64,000 bases of DNA, from the NCBI GenBank assembly GCA_001600695.1, contig BCKQ01000006.1:1050483-1114482 (forward strand), given 5' to 3'. Every line of letters begins with the position of its first letter. Positions within the stretch are counted from its first letter, which is position 1. This stretch comes from Ascoidea asiatica (Eukaryota > Ascomycota > Saccharomycetes > Ascoideales > Ascoideaceae). The notes below the pieces were generated by a model, which worked only from the letters and a program-made list of their open reading frames with translations, was not told the origin of the DNA and made no database searches. The position numbers were made by a program, and so were the translations under genes. Positions 31,410 to 40,910 of the stretch are shown here, one piece after another.

Positions 31410-34400
31410 TCATTTACTACTTCCTCTTCGACTATTATCAATCAAAATGAAATCAGGCTCTCCGTTATCTTCAAATGGATTTTTTGACCGATCTGGATTT
31501 ATTATCAAGAAACTATTTTCTTCATCTTTATCCGTCAAAAGATTAACCTTTGCCATTTGTTTATCATCGAGCCACCATTTTCTAGTATCTGAACTTGGCG
31601 GAGGTAATGATATATTATTTGCAGGTTCCTTATCCCTTTCAAAATTATCTTGACTATTATTACTGCTTTTTTCAGAATTTTTGTTTTCATTGGTAATAGC
31701 ATTTTTATGATTGATTTTATTATTATCTCCATAAATACTTTTATTTTGCTCTTCATTCTTAAAATCTTCTTTGATTACATCATTAATTAACATAGTAGTA
31801 CTTTTTGAACTTGTTCTTTTGAGTGAATGAGGCTGAATGGCTTTGTTGCTAATATTAAGATTTAATTTTTTGCTTAGTTCCACAATGTCCAGATTGATTA
31901 AATTATTAACTCCTCCAACTTTATTTTTGCATTTGTCATATAATTTTTGGGTGATATCATTTTTTATAGATTCATTAATAATATTCACTTTTGATTCAAA
32001 TAAACCATAAACTGGTCTATGATCTGAAAATTTAATTTCATTTGCACAACCATATGTTAATTGCTTCAAATTGTTCGTGTTTGACGATCTGCTAAGTATT
32101 CTATCAGTCCATGCTGGAATTCTCATCTTTTCCGATAAATCATAAGTCGACTCATTTTTATTAAACTTGTATGTAGGAGGAAATTTAATCTCCATTTCTT
32201 CGTAATAAGGAAAACTTTCTCCGTTAATCATCTGATTGTTTAGTTGATCATGTTCAAACAATTTGCTAAATTTTTTCTGTTTTATCAATTCTCGAACTTC
32301 ATCATTTGACATCAATATTCTATAATTAAAATCTCCAAGCCAAATAATTATATCGTGATCTCTAATTGTTTTATTGCCAGAAAACTTTAAAGATTTCACC
32401 AAGGCTTTGAAATTATTATGCCTTTCTTCTGTATTATTCAATCCTGCTGCTAAGTGAGATGTTATAAAACAGAACTTAGTGTCAGAATATTTGAAACTTA
32501 ATGCCATCCCCCCTTTATTTGCTAATCCAAAAGAGCCTGTTTTTTTTATACTACTTTCTATATTTTTAATGTGCTTAAACTGATAGTTCTTGATATAAAC
32601 CAATAAAAGAATCCCTCCGAGTTGACCGCCCCAGAGCATAACATATTTTTTCTGATCAATTATCGAATTTGCCTCATTTGAAATTTTTTCTTGCAGTTGC
32701 TGATATTTGAAAATTTTTTTAACCCGGGAATTTAGTTCTTTAAGAATTTTTATCTCCCAAAATTTTTTATTGGTGAAATCAGTATTAATCATTTGCCCTG
32801 GAGTTAATTCTACAACTTCTTCCAAACCAATAAAATACATGTCTGGTAGTAGGTCGTATTCATATATAGCCTTGTCTTCTATTTTCAAATCCATATCTAT
32901 TTCGGAAATTTTCTTAGAGCCATATTCTAATGCCAGGCTTTCACTTCTCCCTTCCTTAATATGCTCTTCAAAATCATTTTCTTCTTTAAGATCGCAGTAA
33001 CTTTCTTTAAAGTTTTGAAAATCAGTTTCGCCTTTATCATCGTCCTCATTGCATGAATAATATCCTTGAGAATTATTAGAAATAAAGCTTGGATTAGAGG
33101 CGTTTAAATGGGGAGTTAGATAATTGACATCAAGATTGGCGACCGTATTTAACTTTTTTTCTGACAGCAAATCATCAACCGAAGGGACAATACTTATTGA
33201 AGATGAAGCCTTTCCAGAATCATAGGAATTTTTCTTTTTGGTATTTTTTTCAAATTCTTGAAGCTTCACTTTTAGTAAATGGTTATGATTTTCTTCAGAA
33301 AATAACCAGTGAGAAAGACTTCCTTCATATCTCTCAGCGTTTATATTAAAAGTTCCTGCAAATATAGAAATGTCTTTCTTATAAGAGAACTTTTTTGATA
33401 GCTTTCTCAACTCTTTTTTAACATAATCTCCTAATGGATCAAAAATCATAATTTTAGAAGCAGTGAAATTTACTTTTTTTGATAAGTCTTCTATAAATTC
33501 TATATTTTCATAATTTCCTAAGATGCTATTTATAATAGCATTTCTTTTTCGAATTAAATATTCTTCATTCCCTATTAAATTATTATAATTATAATTACTA
33601 AGATTATTGAACAACTTTTTAGAAGTTGAGACAGTAATTCCTGCAAAATTATTCAAAAAGCCTTTTGTTTTTAGTTTCTTTTGCTTTTTTTCTTTATGTA
33701 AAGTTTTAATATCCATGTTGCTTCTATTCATACCGGTGATTGATCCGTCATTTTCTTCTTTTTCAGAGCCTGACTGGAGAACATCACTACTTTGATCATC
33801 TGTAAGGTTAGTTATTGAATCGTTATTATCGATAATTGTTGCTGACTTTTTGATAGATTTAATATCTAATTTGAACTTTTCAAAAATTTTTTCTAGCTGA
33901 ACAGAATTTTCATGTAATAATATTAAAATTCTTTGCCAAAATTCATTATTCATTTCCGAAATGTATTCTTGATAATATGTCTGAGAACCTTTTGATACCG
34001 GATAAGAATATATTAATTTAAGAGTTGTTTTCAAGAGCTTCTTCAAAATTAGCTGATAAACGGCGTCCGATTTACTAAAGCAGTCAAAGGAAATAAAGGA
34101 GAATAATCCAGTTTGCATTTGACTAAGCTCATTCATGTTAATCACTCTTTCATCTAAATCTTCAAGAAAGTTTTCTTTATTGATGTTGACAAAACATCCA
34201 AAGTTGAAACTGGACTCTTCAAAAAGGTAATGCAATTCCGATTTTATCTTGTCATTTCTTAATATATGACTGGTTTTGTAATTTATATTAACACAGTTTA
34301 AATTGAGTGAATTATTATCATTAGTTTTTGAAAATCTGTCATAATGGTTCATAAATAGTTTCAGAAGTTCATATTCAAGTGATTCTTTTTTATCCTTTTT

Positions 34401-35753
34401 ATTGTTCTGTTTCTTACTTGCAATTAAATTGGATAACAGTGTTCCATTGTGAATAAGCAGCTTTGAAAATTCTGGGTTTGATACTGAGGGAAGTTTCGTT
34501 GAAGAAGATAAAAGATTAACTAAATAAATATTTTCTGAATTCTTTAAAAGAGATTTTATATAATTGTCAAAAGAATGCTGATTTGCATCAAAAGAGCGAT
34601 TAATTTCTATTTGCTTTATGGAAGAGTTCTCAGTTATTTCATAAAAAATTGGAAGATTTGATGTGATATTGGAGTGACTTATAGTGAAAAATTCATTATA
34701 TAAAATAAACTCTGTTTCAACAAAATTTGAAACATTACCTTCATCATCTAAGCCATAAGGTCCTAATACATGATCTTTCTTCCCGCAAGATATTTTTGAT
34801 ATTATTGAAATTAAATAATCTTGTTCGTACTTAACTCTTTCTTCTTTTTTTGAATTAGAATTGATTAGTTTCAAAAAAGGTAATGGAATGTAAGAATTCT
34901 CAAAATGCAAAGAAGAATTTAGTGATTGAGCAAACCCTCGTATTAAAATATTCAAGAATTTACACGAATCAAATTTTTTTTTTTGATAAGATGTTAAATT
35001 ATTTCTAAATTGAATTAATTGATCCACCAAGTACTTGTTCCAAAGAAAATTCTCATTTGGTATTATGGATGAATCCCAAAACCCAGATGTACTTCTTTCT
35101 TGAGATGTTTTTGTTAAATCAAAGCTATTTGAATAAAAAAAGGAGCCCCTTGATAATAGTTTTTTCAATGGAGAAAATGGGTATTTGAAATCCTCTTCTG
35201 GATTTTCAGATGCTTTTTCATTTTGTAAGATTCTCTCCTTTGTGATAGAGGTTTGATATATGGGAATAGCCAAATTGAATGAATTAAAAGTGGAATCGAA
35301 TTGATTAGAATTCAAGCATATAAATTCGACTTGAGAGACTCTGTAAATTTTACTTTGAGGTTTAACACTACCAGCATCTAACTTTTGACTGACAATAATC
35401 AAATAAGAAAAGTTGTTTATTGAAATCAAACCAACAATCCCATAACACTTCAATCCAAATTTTAAAGTTAAATCCGTATAATTTTTAAACTCTTTATCAT
35501 CCTGGTTGATATCGATGAATTCAACTAAGCATTTTGGGGAAGATAGCTTATTGTTTGAACTTCCTGAAGTTGAATTGAATTTATTATTTGAAGATAGTTG
35601 CTTGCTCTTATGATGATGGTGATGGTGATAGTTTGTAGTTTGATCATTTCTGGACTCATAATATGTTGAAGGTAATGGATCCCTTATAAGTAAAGCATGA
35701 TTGTTGTATTCAATTGCAATCGATCGTGGCTCTTGTTTTAAATATACATTCAT
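31410..35753 (-). CDS. INP51: Synaptojanin-like PI(4,5)P2 5-phosphatase with degenerate Sac domain
   Basis: 1447 residues from ATG 35753 (MNVYLKQEPRSIAIEY). The frame continues 33 codons further upstream, but homology starts here. A Sac1-like domain fills the first 700 residues. Its catalytic CX5R loop is replaced by DCFSKSDAVYQ (about nt 34055-34090), with no Arg, so it should be inactive, as in S. cerevisiae Inp51. The inositol polyphosphate 5-phosphatase domain (about nt 33380-31980) is intact: FAGTFNINAERY, GLEEVVELTPGQM, GLANKGGMAL, ITSHLAAG, WLGDFNYRI, PAWTDRIL, FSDHRPVYG. The tail holds NPF (SKNPFEDNG, about nt 31465-31485), the motif by which Inp51 binds EH proteins Irs4/Tax4. It should remove the 5-phosphate of PI(4,5)P2 at the plasma membrane. 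It is about 500 residues longer than Inp51 because of low-complexity loops. Confidence 0.88.
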   Translation of the reverse strand: MNVYLKQEPRSIAIEYNNHALLIRDPLPSTYYESRNDQTTNYHHHHHHKSKQLSSNNKFNSTSGSSNNKLSSPKCLVEFIDINQDDKEFKNYTDLTLKFGLKCYGIVGLISINNFSYLIIVSQKLDAGSVKPQSKIYRVSQVEFICLNSNQFDSTFNSFNLAIPIYQTSITKERILQNEKASENPEEDFKYPFSPLKKLLSRGSFFYSNSFDLTKTSQERSTSGFWDSSIIPNENFLWNKYLVDQLIQFRNNLTSYQKKKFDSCKFLNILIRGFAQSLNSSLHFENSYIPLPFLKLINSNSKKEERVKYEQDYLISIISKISCGKKDHVLGPYGLDDEGNVSNFVETEFILYNEFFTISHSNITSNLPIFYEITENSSIKQIEINRSFDANQHSFDNYIKSLLKNSENIYLVNLLSSSTKLPSVSNPEFSKLLIHNGTLLSNLIASKKQNNKKDKKESLEYELLKLFMNHYDRFSKTNDNNSLNLNCVNINYKTSHILRNDKIKSELHYLFEESSFNFGCFVNINKENFLEDLDERVINMNELSQMQTGLFSFISFDCFSKSDAVYQLILKKLLKTTLKLIYSYPVSKGSQTYYQEYISEMNNEFWQRILILLHENSVQLEKIFEKFKLDIKSIKKSATIIDNNDSITNLTDDQSSDVLQSGSEKEENDGSITGMNRSNMDIKTLHKEKKQKKLKTKGFLNNFAGITVSTSKKLFNNLSNYNYNNLIGNEEYLIRKRNAIINSILGNYENIEFIEDLSKKVNFTASKIMIFDPLGDYVKKELRKLSKKFSYKKDISIFAGTFNINAERYEGSLSHWLFSEENHNHLLKVKLQEFEKNTKKKNSYDSGKASSSISIVPSVDDLLSEKKLNTVANLDVNYLTPHLNASNPSFISNNSQGYYSCNEDDDKGETDFQNFKESYCDLKEENDFEEHIKEGRSESLALEYGSKKISEIDMDLKIEDKAIYEYDLLPDMYFIGLEEVVELTPGQMINTDFTNKKFWEIKILKELNSRVKKIFKYQQLQEKISNEANSIIDQKKYVMLWGGQLGGILLLVYIKNYQFKHIKNIESSIKKTGSFGLANKGGMALSFKYSDTKFCFITSHLAAGLNNTEERHNNFKALVKSLKFSGNKTIRDHDIIIWLGDFNYRILMSNDEVRELIKQKKFSKLFEHDQLNNQMINGESFPYYEEMEIKFPPTYKFNKNESTYDLSEKMRIPAWTDRILSRSSNTNNLKQLTYGCANEIKFSDHRPVYGLFESKVNIINESIKNDITQKLYDKCKNKVGGVNNLINLDIVELSKKLNLNISNKAIQPHSLKRTSSKSTTMLINDVIKEDFKNEEQNKSIYGDNNKINHKNAITNENKNSEKSSNNSQDNFERDKEPANNISLPPPSSDTRKWWLDDKQMAKVNLLTDKDEENSFLIINPDRSKNPFEDNGEPDFILIDNSRRGSSK

Positions 35754-36463
35754 ATTAATGTTTTCTTTGCAGTAGCATTTACTGAATATTAATTTAATGA
35801 TAGTATTGAAATAGAGATAAAGAAGGACTTTTTGATAATCAAACAGATACAAAAATTTGATAGCCGTTAACTATTGTCAGAGAAAACTCAAAATATGAGG
35901 AAAAGTAGCATTAAATTATTTGAGCCCGTTTTTATAACCTACTATTAAAAAATTTGTTACAAATATTACCAGTAAAGAATTTAGCAGTTAACTTTTGCTT
36001 CTTTAAAGCTTTATTTATTGGAAACTACAATTTAATAGTATTGAATACCTTTTTGAAAAAACAAGAAAAATCTATTTGTATGTATAACCATTGTTAGAAG
36101 TCATCATAATAAAACCGCAAACATAAAGACACCAGTTCTTTATTGCTCAAAAATTTAATAGAAAAGAAAATTCATCAACAACAAAAAAAAAATGTATAAT
36201 TTTAAATTTAAAAATCTAAGATAAAGAAAAGAAAATATAAGAAAAATAAACCAAATATATAAATTTTTTAAAACGAGAATCCAATAAGAGCCAAAATATT
36301 GAGAACAGAATGAATTTGTAGAATAAATAGAATGATAAAGCATTGAATAACGGTAATATAAATGAACATCAATAAACCCCAAAAGAAAAGAAAAAAAAAA
36401 TAAAAATTTATAAAAAAATAATAACCATTAAAATTACCAAAACTGTTATCAAACATTTGCAAA
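35754..36463. other. Intergenic: INP51 upstream and TPS2 3' flank
   Basis: 710 bp, extremely AT-rich. Two open frames on the minus strand (36155-36462) give Phe/Ile/Tyr-rich peptides that reflect base composition, not genes. Confidence 0.6.
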
Positions 36464-39334
36464 TCACATATTACTATGAAGTGCTTTAACTGCAGCTTCT
36501 GATCTCTTTGAGCTCTCGCTATCTTTTAAATGTCCTCTATCATCCAAATCTACAGTACCTGCACTTTCGAATATAGAAACATCTCCAATTAATAGACCAA
36601 TAGTATCTAAAACATCTTTGGGATCAACTAAATGTGCCTTCGCAATTGTTCTTTTTGAAGCAGGACCAACTGTTGTTGGATAAAGTCCAAAATTTCCAAA
36701 TTTATTAACACTTGGAAACTTTCTTGATTCAGTTTCAGTTAACCATTGAGATTCAATATCATTTAAAGATTTAAACATATCTTCATCAGTTTTGTCATCA
36801 CCTAGACATAGAACAAAATCAGGATATTCCTGATTTTTAGTATATTCGTATTTACTTTCATCATTATAATCTTTATATTCAGAAACTAATCTTCTAACAA
36901 TTTCACCTTTATTAACAAATTTTGGTCTAACTTCAATGTTTGCTTTACCACTCATAACTTCAACATCATATTTTAAAGCAACAGTATTATTTAAATGCTG
37001 TTTCAACTCTCTACTTTGAAATTCACCAAATTCAGGATCTGCTCTTCTATAGTGCCAAGTTAAAGCTACTTTTTTTTTTTCAATAAATGATCCTGGAGTT
37101 CTTTCTGTATAATAAGTAAAAATTTCTTCAACATCTTTTTGCCATGCCATATTAAAACTTTCAGCTAAATTTATCCATTTTTCAGAATTAATTGATTTCA
37201 TAAAACAACCATGTTCTGCAGATAAACCTAATTTTTTATTATGAGAACCTAACCAAGTTTCAAGAAATTTTTGATCTCTACCAGAAATAATCCAAATTTG
37301 ATTTTTTGGATCTTTTGATAATTTATCTAAGAAATTTAACAATCTAATTGAAGGAATTGCAGCAGAAGGTTCTTTAACAATAGGAGTTAAAGTACCATCA
37401 TAATCAAATAAAAATAATCTTCTTTTAGCAGAATTATAATTATTAAATAATAAAGGTCTATTTAAAGCTGGAGTTGAATGACTATGATCTTTCATATTTG
37501 ATAATTCATCAATTAAATGGGATAAAAATTTAGATGTCCAAGTTTGAATAGTATTTGAAGTTACATGATTATATAATTTTTTTTGCATTACTGCTTTTTT
37601 TTCAATTGGCATTAATAAGCATTCATTAATCATTTTTGCAACGCCAACAGAATCCCAAGGATTAACCAAAACTGCATCAGATAAAACAGTTGCGGTACCG
37701 GAAAATTCAGATAAAATTAAAGGAGATTTATTATATTTTTGACAAACAACAAATTCTAAAGAAGTTGTATTCATACCGTCTCTAACAGAAGTTATTAAAC
37801 CTAAATCAGCAACTCTTAATAAAGCAAGATATTCATCTTTTGCGACTCTCATTTGATAATGTTGAACAGGAGTTGAATGTAAAGAGCCATAAGTACCATT
37901 AATATGAGATACTAATTCTTGTACATCTTTTTCAACAGAAATACTTGCATGTTCATGTAAATAAGCAGGAGAAGAAACTTGAATTAAAACAACTTTATCT
38001 TTCCAAGAAGGATACATTGAAAGAAACATTTCAAAAGCTTGTAATTTTTGAATAACACCTCTAACAGTATCTAAACGATCTCTACCAATAATAATTTTTT
38101 TATTTGGGTATAAATTTCTAATTGAATTGACTTTTTTAATAATATTTGAATTATTAAAAGCATCATTTTCAATTTTTGAAGTATCAATACCAATTGGTAA
38201 AGCATCAACATTAATATAAGAACCATAAGCAGTTATAGAATTTGGAGTTGCTTCACAACCTAATAATCTTGTACATGAAGAAATAAAATGTCTTGCAAAA
38301 GAATAAGACTGAAAGCCAATTTTATTTGAACCTAACATACCATCAAGTATTGATTTTCTTTTTGAAAGACATCTAAAATATTCACTTGAAGGAAATGGAG
38401 CATGAATAAATAAACCAATAAAAGAATTTGGTAATTGCATTCTTAATAGTTGTGGTAATAATAATAAATAATAATCATGAATCCAAATAATATCACCCTT
38501 TTTATAAATTTGAATAATTTTAGAAGCATAAGCTTCATTAAATTTAACATAATCAAACCACCATTGTTCTTCTTCTTTACCATCAGAAGGAACAGGTTGA
38601 ATATAATGAAAAGCAGGCCAAAGTACATTTTCTGCATATTTTCTCCAACGTTGTTGATCTTTTCTTAATAACCAAATTGGATGAATATTATCAGATTTAT
38701 TTGCAATTTTTAATTTATTCTCAATATTTTTTTTATCATTATCATCTAAGTATAAAGGATCTGAACTTATACTTTGATTATTATTATTATTATTATTATT
38801 ACTCGAATTTGAACTTGTATTTGAATCATTATTATTGTTATTGTTGTTGTTGCTGTTGTTAACATTATTATTTTGTAATTCACCAGTCCAAGCAATCAAA
38901 TGAGTATCCCATTTTGTTTGTTGATCTAAGAAATAAAAAGAAGAATATAAAGCAGAATTACCTCTAATATGTTTAATTGACCAATCATTTGTTTTTGCAT
39001 CTTTGAATATTTGATTTGGTAAAACAGTTGTACAATTTAATATTCTTCCAGATAATATTGGTTTTTCAGAAATTGGAGTAGTATTTAACATTGAAGTTTG
39101 AATTGTATTTTGATTTGAAATTGAAGAAGAATTTAAATTAGATGAAGATGAAGATGAAGATGAAGAAACAGAAGCTGAATGTGATGGAGATACAGTTAAT
39201 GGAGTAAATGATTCAGGAGAAGAAAAAGAAGAAGAAGCAGAAGAAGCAGATACAGATTGTTGAGGAGGTTGAAATATTTTAGTATCAGCTGGAAAAGCAT
39301 AAGCTTCTTCATCAGGCTTATTGACAATTGTCAT
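36464..39334 (-). CDS. TPS2: Trehalose-6-phosphate phosphatase
   Basis: 956 residues from ATG 39334 (MTIVNKPDEEAYAFPAD). The open frame reaches 39358 only through a TTG. Catalyses trehalose-6-phosphate to trehalose and phosphate in the cytosolic trehalose synthase complex. The N-terminal glycosyltransferase-20 domain (GRDRLDTVRGVIQKLQAFE, RDGMNTTSLEFVVCQ) is the non-catalytic scaffold copy. The C-terminal HAD phosphatase is complete: nucleophile loop LFLFDYDGTLTPIV, IISGR, SAEHGCF, and metal site LGDDKTDEDMF. The intact DxDGT distinguishes it from the regulatory subunits Tps3/Tsl1. The N-terminal 230 residues contain Ser- and Asn-rich low-complexity stretches absent from S. cerevisiae Tps2 (about 896 residues). 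A GC-rich patch lies 210-350 bp upstream. Confidence 0.95.
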   Translation of the reverse strand: MTIVNKPDEEAYAFPADTKIFQPPQQSVSASSASSSFSSPESFTPLTVSPSHSASVSSSSSSSSSNLNSSSISNQNTIQTSMLNTTPISEKPILSGRILNCTTVLPNQIFKDAKTNDWSIKHIRGNSALYSSFYFLDQQTKWDTHLIAWTGELQNNNVNNSNNNNNNNNDSNTSSNSSNNNNNNNNQSISSDPLYLDDNDKKNIENKLKIANKSDNIHPIWLLRKDQQRWRKYAENVLWPAFHYIQPVPSDGKEEEQWWFDYVKFNEAYASKIIQIYKKGDIIWIHDYYLLLLPQLLRMQLPNSFIGLFIHAPFPSSEYFRCLSKRKSILDGMLGSNKIGFQSYSFARHFISSCTRLLGCEATPNSITAYGSYINVDALPIGIDTSKIENDAFNNSNIIKKVNSIRNLYPNKKIIIGRDRLDTVRGVIQKLQAFEMFLSMYPSWKDKVVLIQVSSPAYLHEHASISVEKDVQELVSHINGTYGSLHSTPVQHYQMRVAKDEYLALLRVADLGLITSVRDGMNTTSLEFVVCQKYNKSPLILSEFSGTATVLSDAVLVNPWDSVGVAKMINECLLMPIEKKAVMQKKLYNHVTSNTIQTWTSKFLSHLIDELSNMKDHSHSTPALNRPLLFNNYNSAKRRLFLFDYDGTLTPIVKEPSAAIPSIRLLNFLDKLSKDPKNQIWIISGRDQKFLETWLGSHNKKLGLSAEHGCFMKSINSEKWINLAESFNMAWQKDVEEIFTYYTERTPGSFIEKKKVALTWHYRRADPEFGEFQSRELKQHLNNTVALKYDVEVMSGKANIEVRPKFVNKGEIVRRLVSEYKDYNDESKYEYTKNQEYPDFVLCLGDDKTDEDMFKSLNDIESQWLTETESRKFPSVNKFGNFGLYPTTVGPASKRTIAKAHLVDPKDVLDTIGLLIGDVSIFESAGTVDLDDRGHLKDSESSKRSEAAVKALHSNM

Positions 39335-40910
39335 TTTATAAGTGATAAAAGTAAGCAAATATCAGGAGTAATATAAGTGATAAAAAGAGTATCAAAAAAA
39401 TAAAGAGAATAAAATACTAGTTGTGTTGTTGTTGATATTGGATATTTTATATTCAATGATTGATATCTTATATTGGATATTGAATATTGAAGATTAAAAT
39501 ACGAGAGACGTTGAAGCAGCGAAAAGAGAGAGGAATCGAGCTGCATTTTATATCGATCAGAAGCGCGATAAACGCCGTAGCGCCATACTGGAGCGACTCG
39601 AGCGACTCGAGCGACTCGACTGCGGGAGGAGAGGAGGCCCAACGATCCTCCGCGCGCGCTGTCGAACGTGGGCCCGTGGTGTCTCTCCTCTGTCTTTCTT
39701 CTGTCTTTCTTCTCTGCAGTGTCTTTGGCGGTGAGTCTCCCGGAGCATTCAGAATCACCACCACTTTCTTTACTTTCTTCACTTTCTTCTTTTCCACCAC
39801 TTTCGCCACTTTCACCATTCGATCCTTTTTATTTTCTAATTTCCTTTTGTTTCCCTTCTTTTTACTGTACCGGTAAATCTACTTGAATTCAAACAAAACA
39901 CAATCATTCAAAACAACAAAAACAACCCATTTAAACTTAAAGATTTGCTTTTTTATGTCTAAGACATTCGTTCTTTCGCTTCCACGAGAAAAGATTAGAT
40001 TGGTCTTTTGTAAAAATACTGAAAATTAATAGTAAACTCTCACTCCATTAAAATTCTTCGAATCAAATTGGATCTTTTGATTCATTATCCAATTCAATTA
40101 TATTCATATTCATATTCATATTCATTTTACTATCCATATCAATATTTATCCTCATATTCTTATTCTTTTTTTGTAATTGTCATTGTAATTCTCGTTCAAA
40201 GTCATATTCATTTATTCGACATCAAATCATCGAATCAAATTAAATAGTGCCAATTCAATTAAATTAAATGCAATTAATTTAAATTGGATTTCACCTTAAA
40301 ATCAATTTCCTCTATTATTTCTTTTTATTTTCACTCTGAATGTCGATTCCTATTCGTTTACATCAACTGGTAAATAAATAATCTGAAGTTGAAAAACTAA
40401 AATCTAAAATCTAAAATCTCAAGTATTTTATCTGCAATGTGACTCTTTACTCTATGTTTACCCTTTCTTTCAATAAGTAATTCCTAACCTAACATAACCC
40501 ATAATGTAATTTAAAATCATTTAATATATTATCTCAATATTATTCTCCCTCTCCCTATTTTCTTATCTCACATATCTGAATAATTTATCCGGATTTTACT
40601 CTTATTAACTTACACTCCACAATAATCATTACCTTTCTTACATTACCGGTAGGTATCCTTTACTGCCACCCTTACCACAGTAACGTTACAGATTTAAGTC
40701 TAATTAATCCGTTGTCAAATTTATTTGACTACCGATGTTAAATATTAGATATTCAATATTCACTATTGAATAATAATAATAATAATAAAAACTGAATAAC
40801 TTTATTATTTCTTAATCAAATTCCTCATATAATTTATTTTCTTTATATCTTTTTTATTTTGATTTGGTATCATTATCATTATTCATTAACAATACCTATA
40901 TTTCAATCAT
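39335..40910. other. Divergent intergenic region TPS2/NRAMP with a GC island
   Basis: 1.58 kb. A GC-rich island at about 39555-39685 is followed by a C/T-rich tract (39680-39860) with repeated CTTTCTT motifs, then normal AT-rich sequence. Several open frames over the island, on both strands, have no recognisable protein content. Confidence 0.6.
39592..39618. repeat. 9-bp tandem repeat AGCGACTCG, three copies
   Basis: Perfect AGCGACTCG x3 in the GC island, continued by ACTGCGGG. Not coding. Confidence 0.9.

Noticed and set aside
36155-36462. Two hydrophobic minus-strand frames after TPS2
   Set aside because: Phe/Ile/Tyr/Leu-only composition reflects AT-rich 3' flank.
39331-39886. Multiple open frames on both strands over the GC island
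   Set aside because: High GC reduces stops in every frame; all peptides are Arg/Ser-rich noise.
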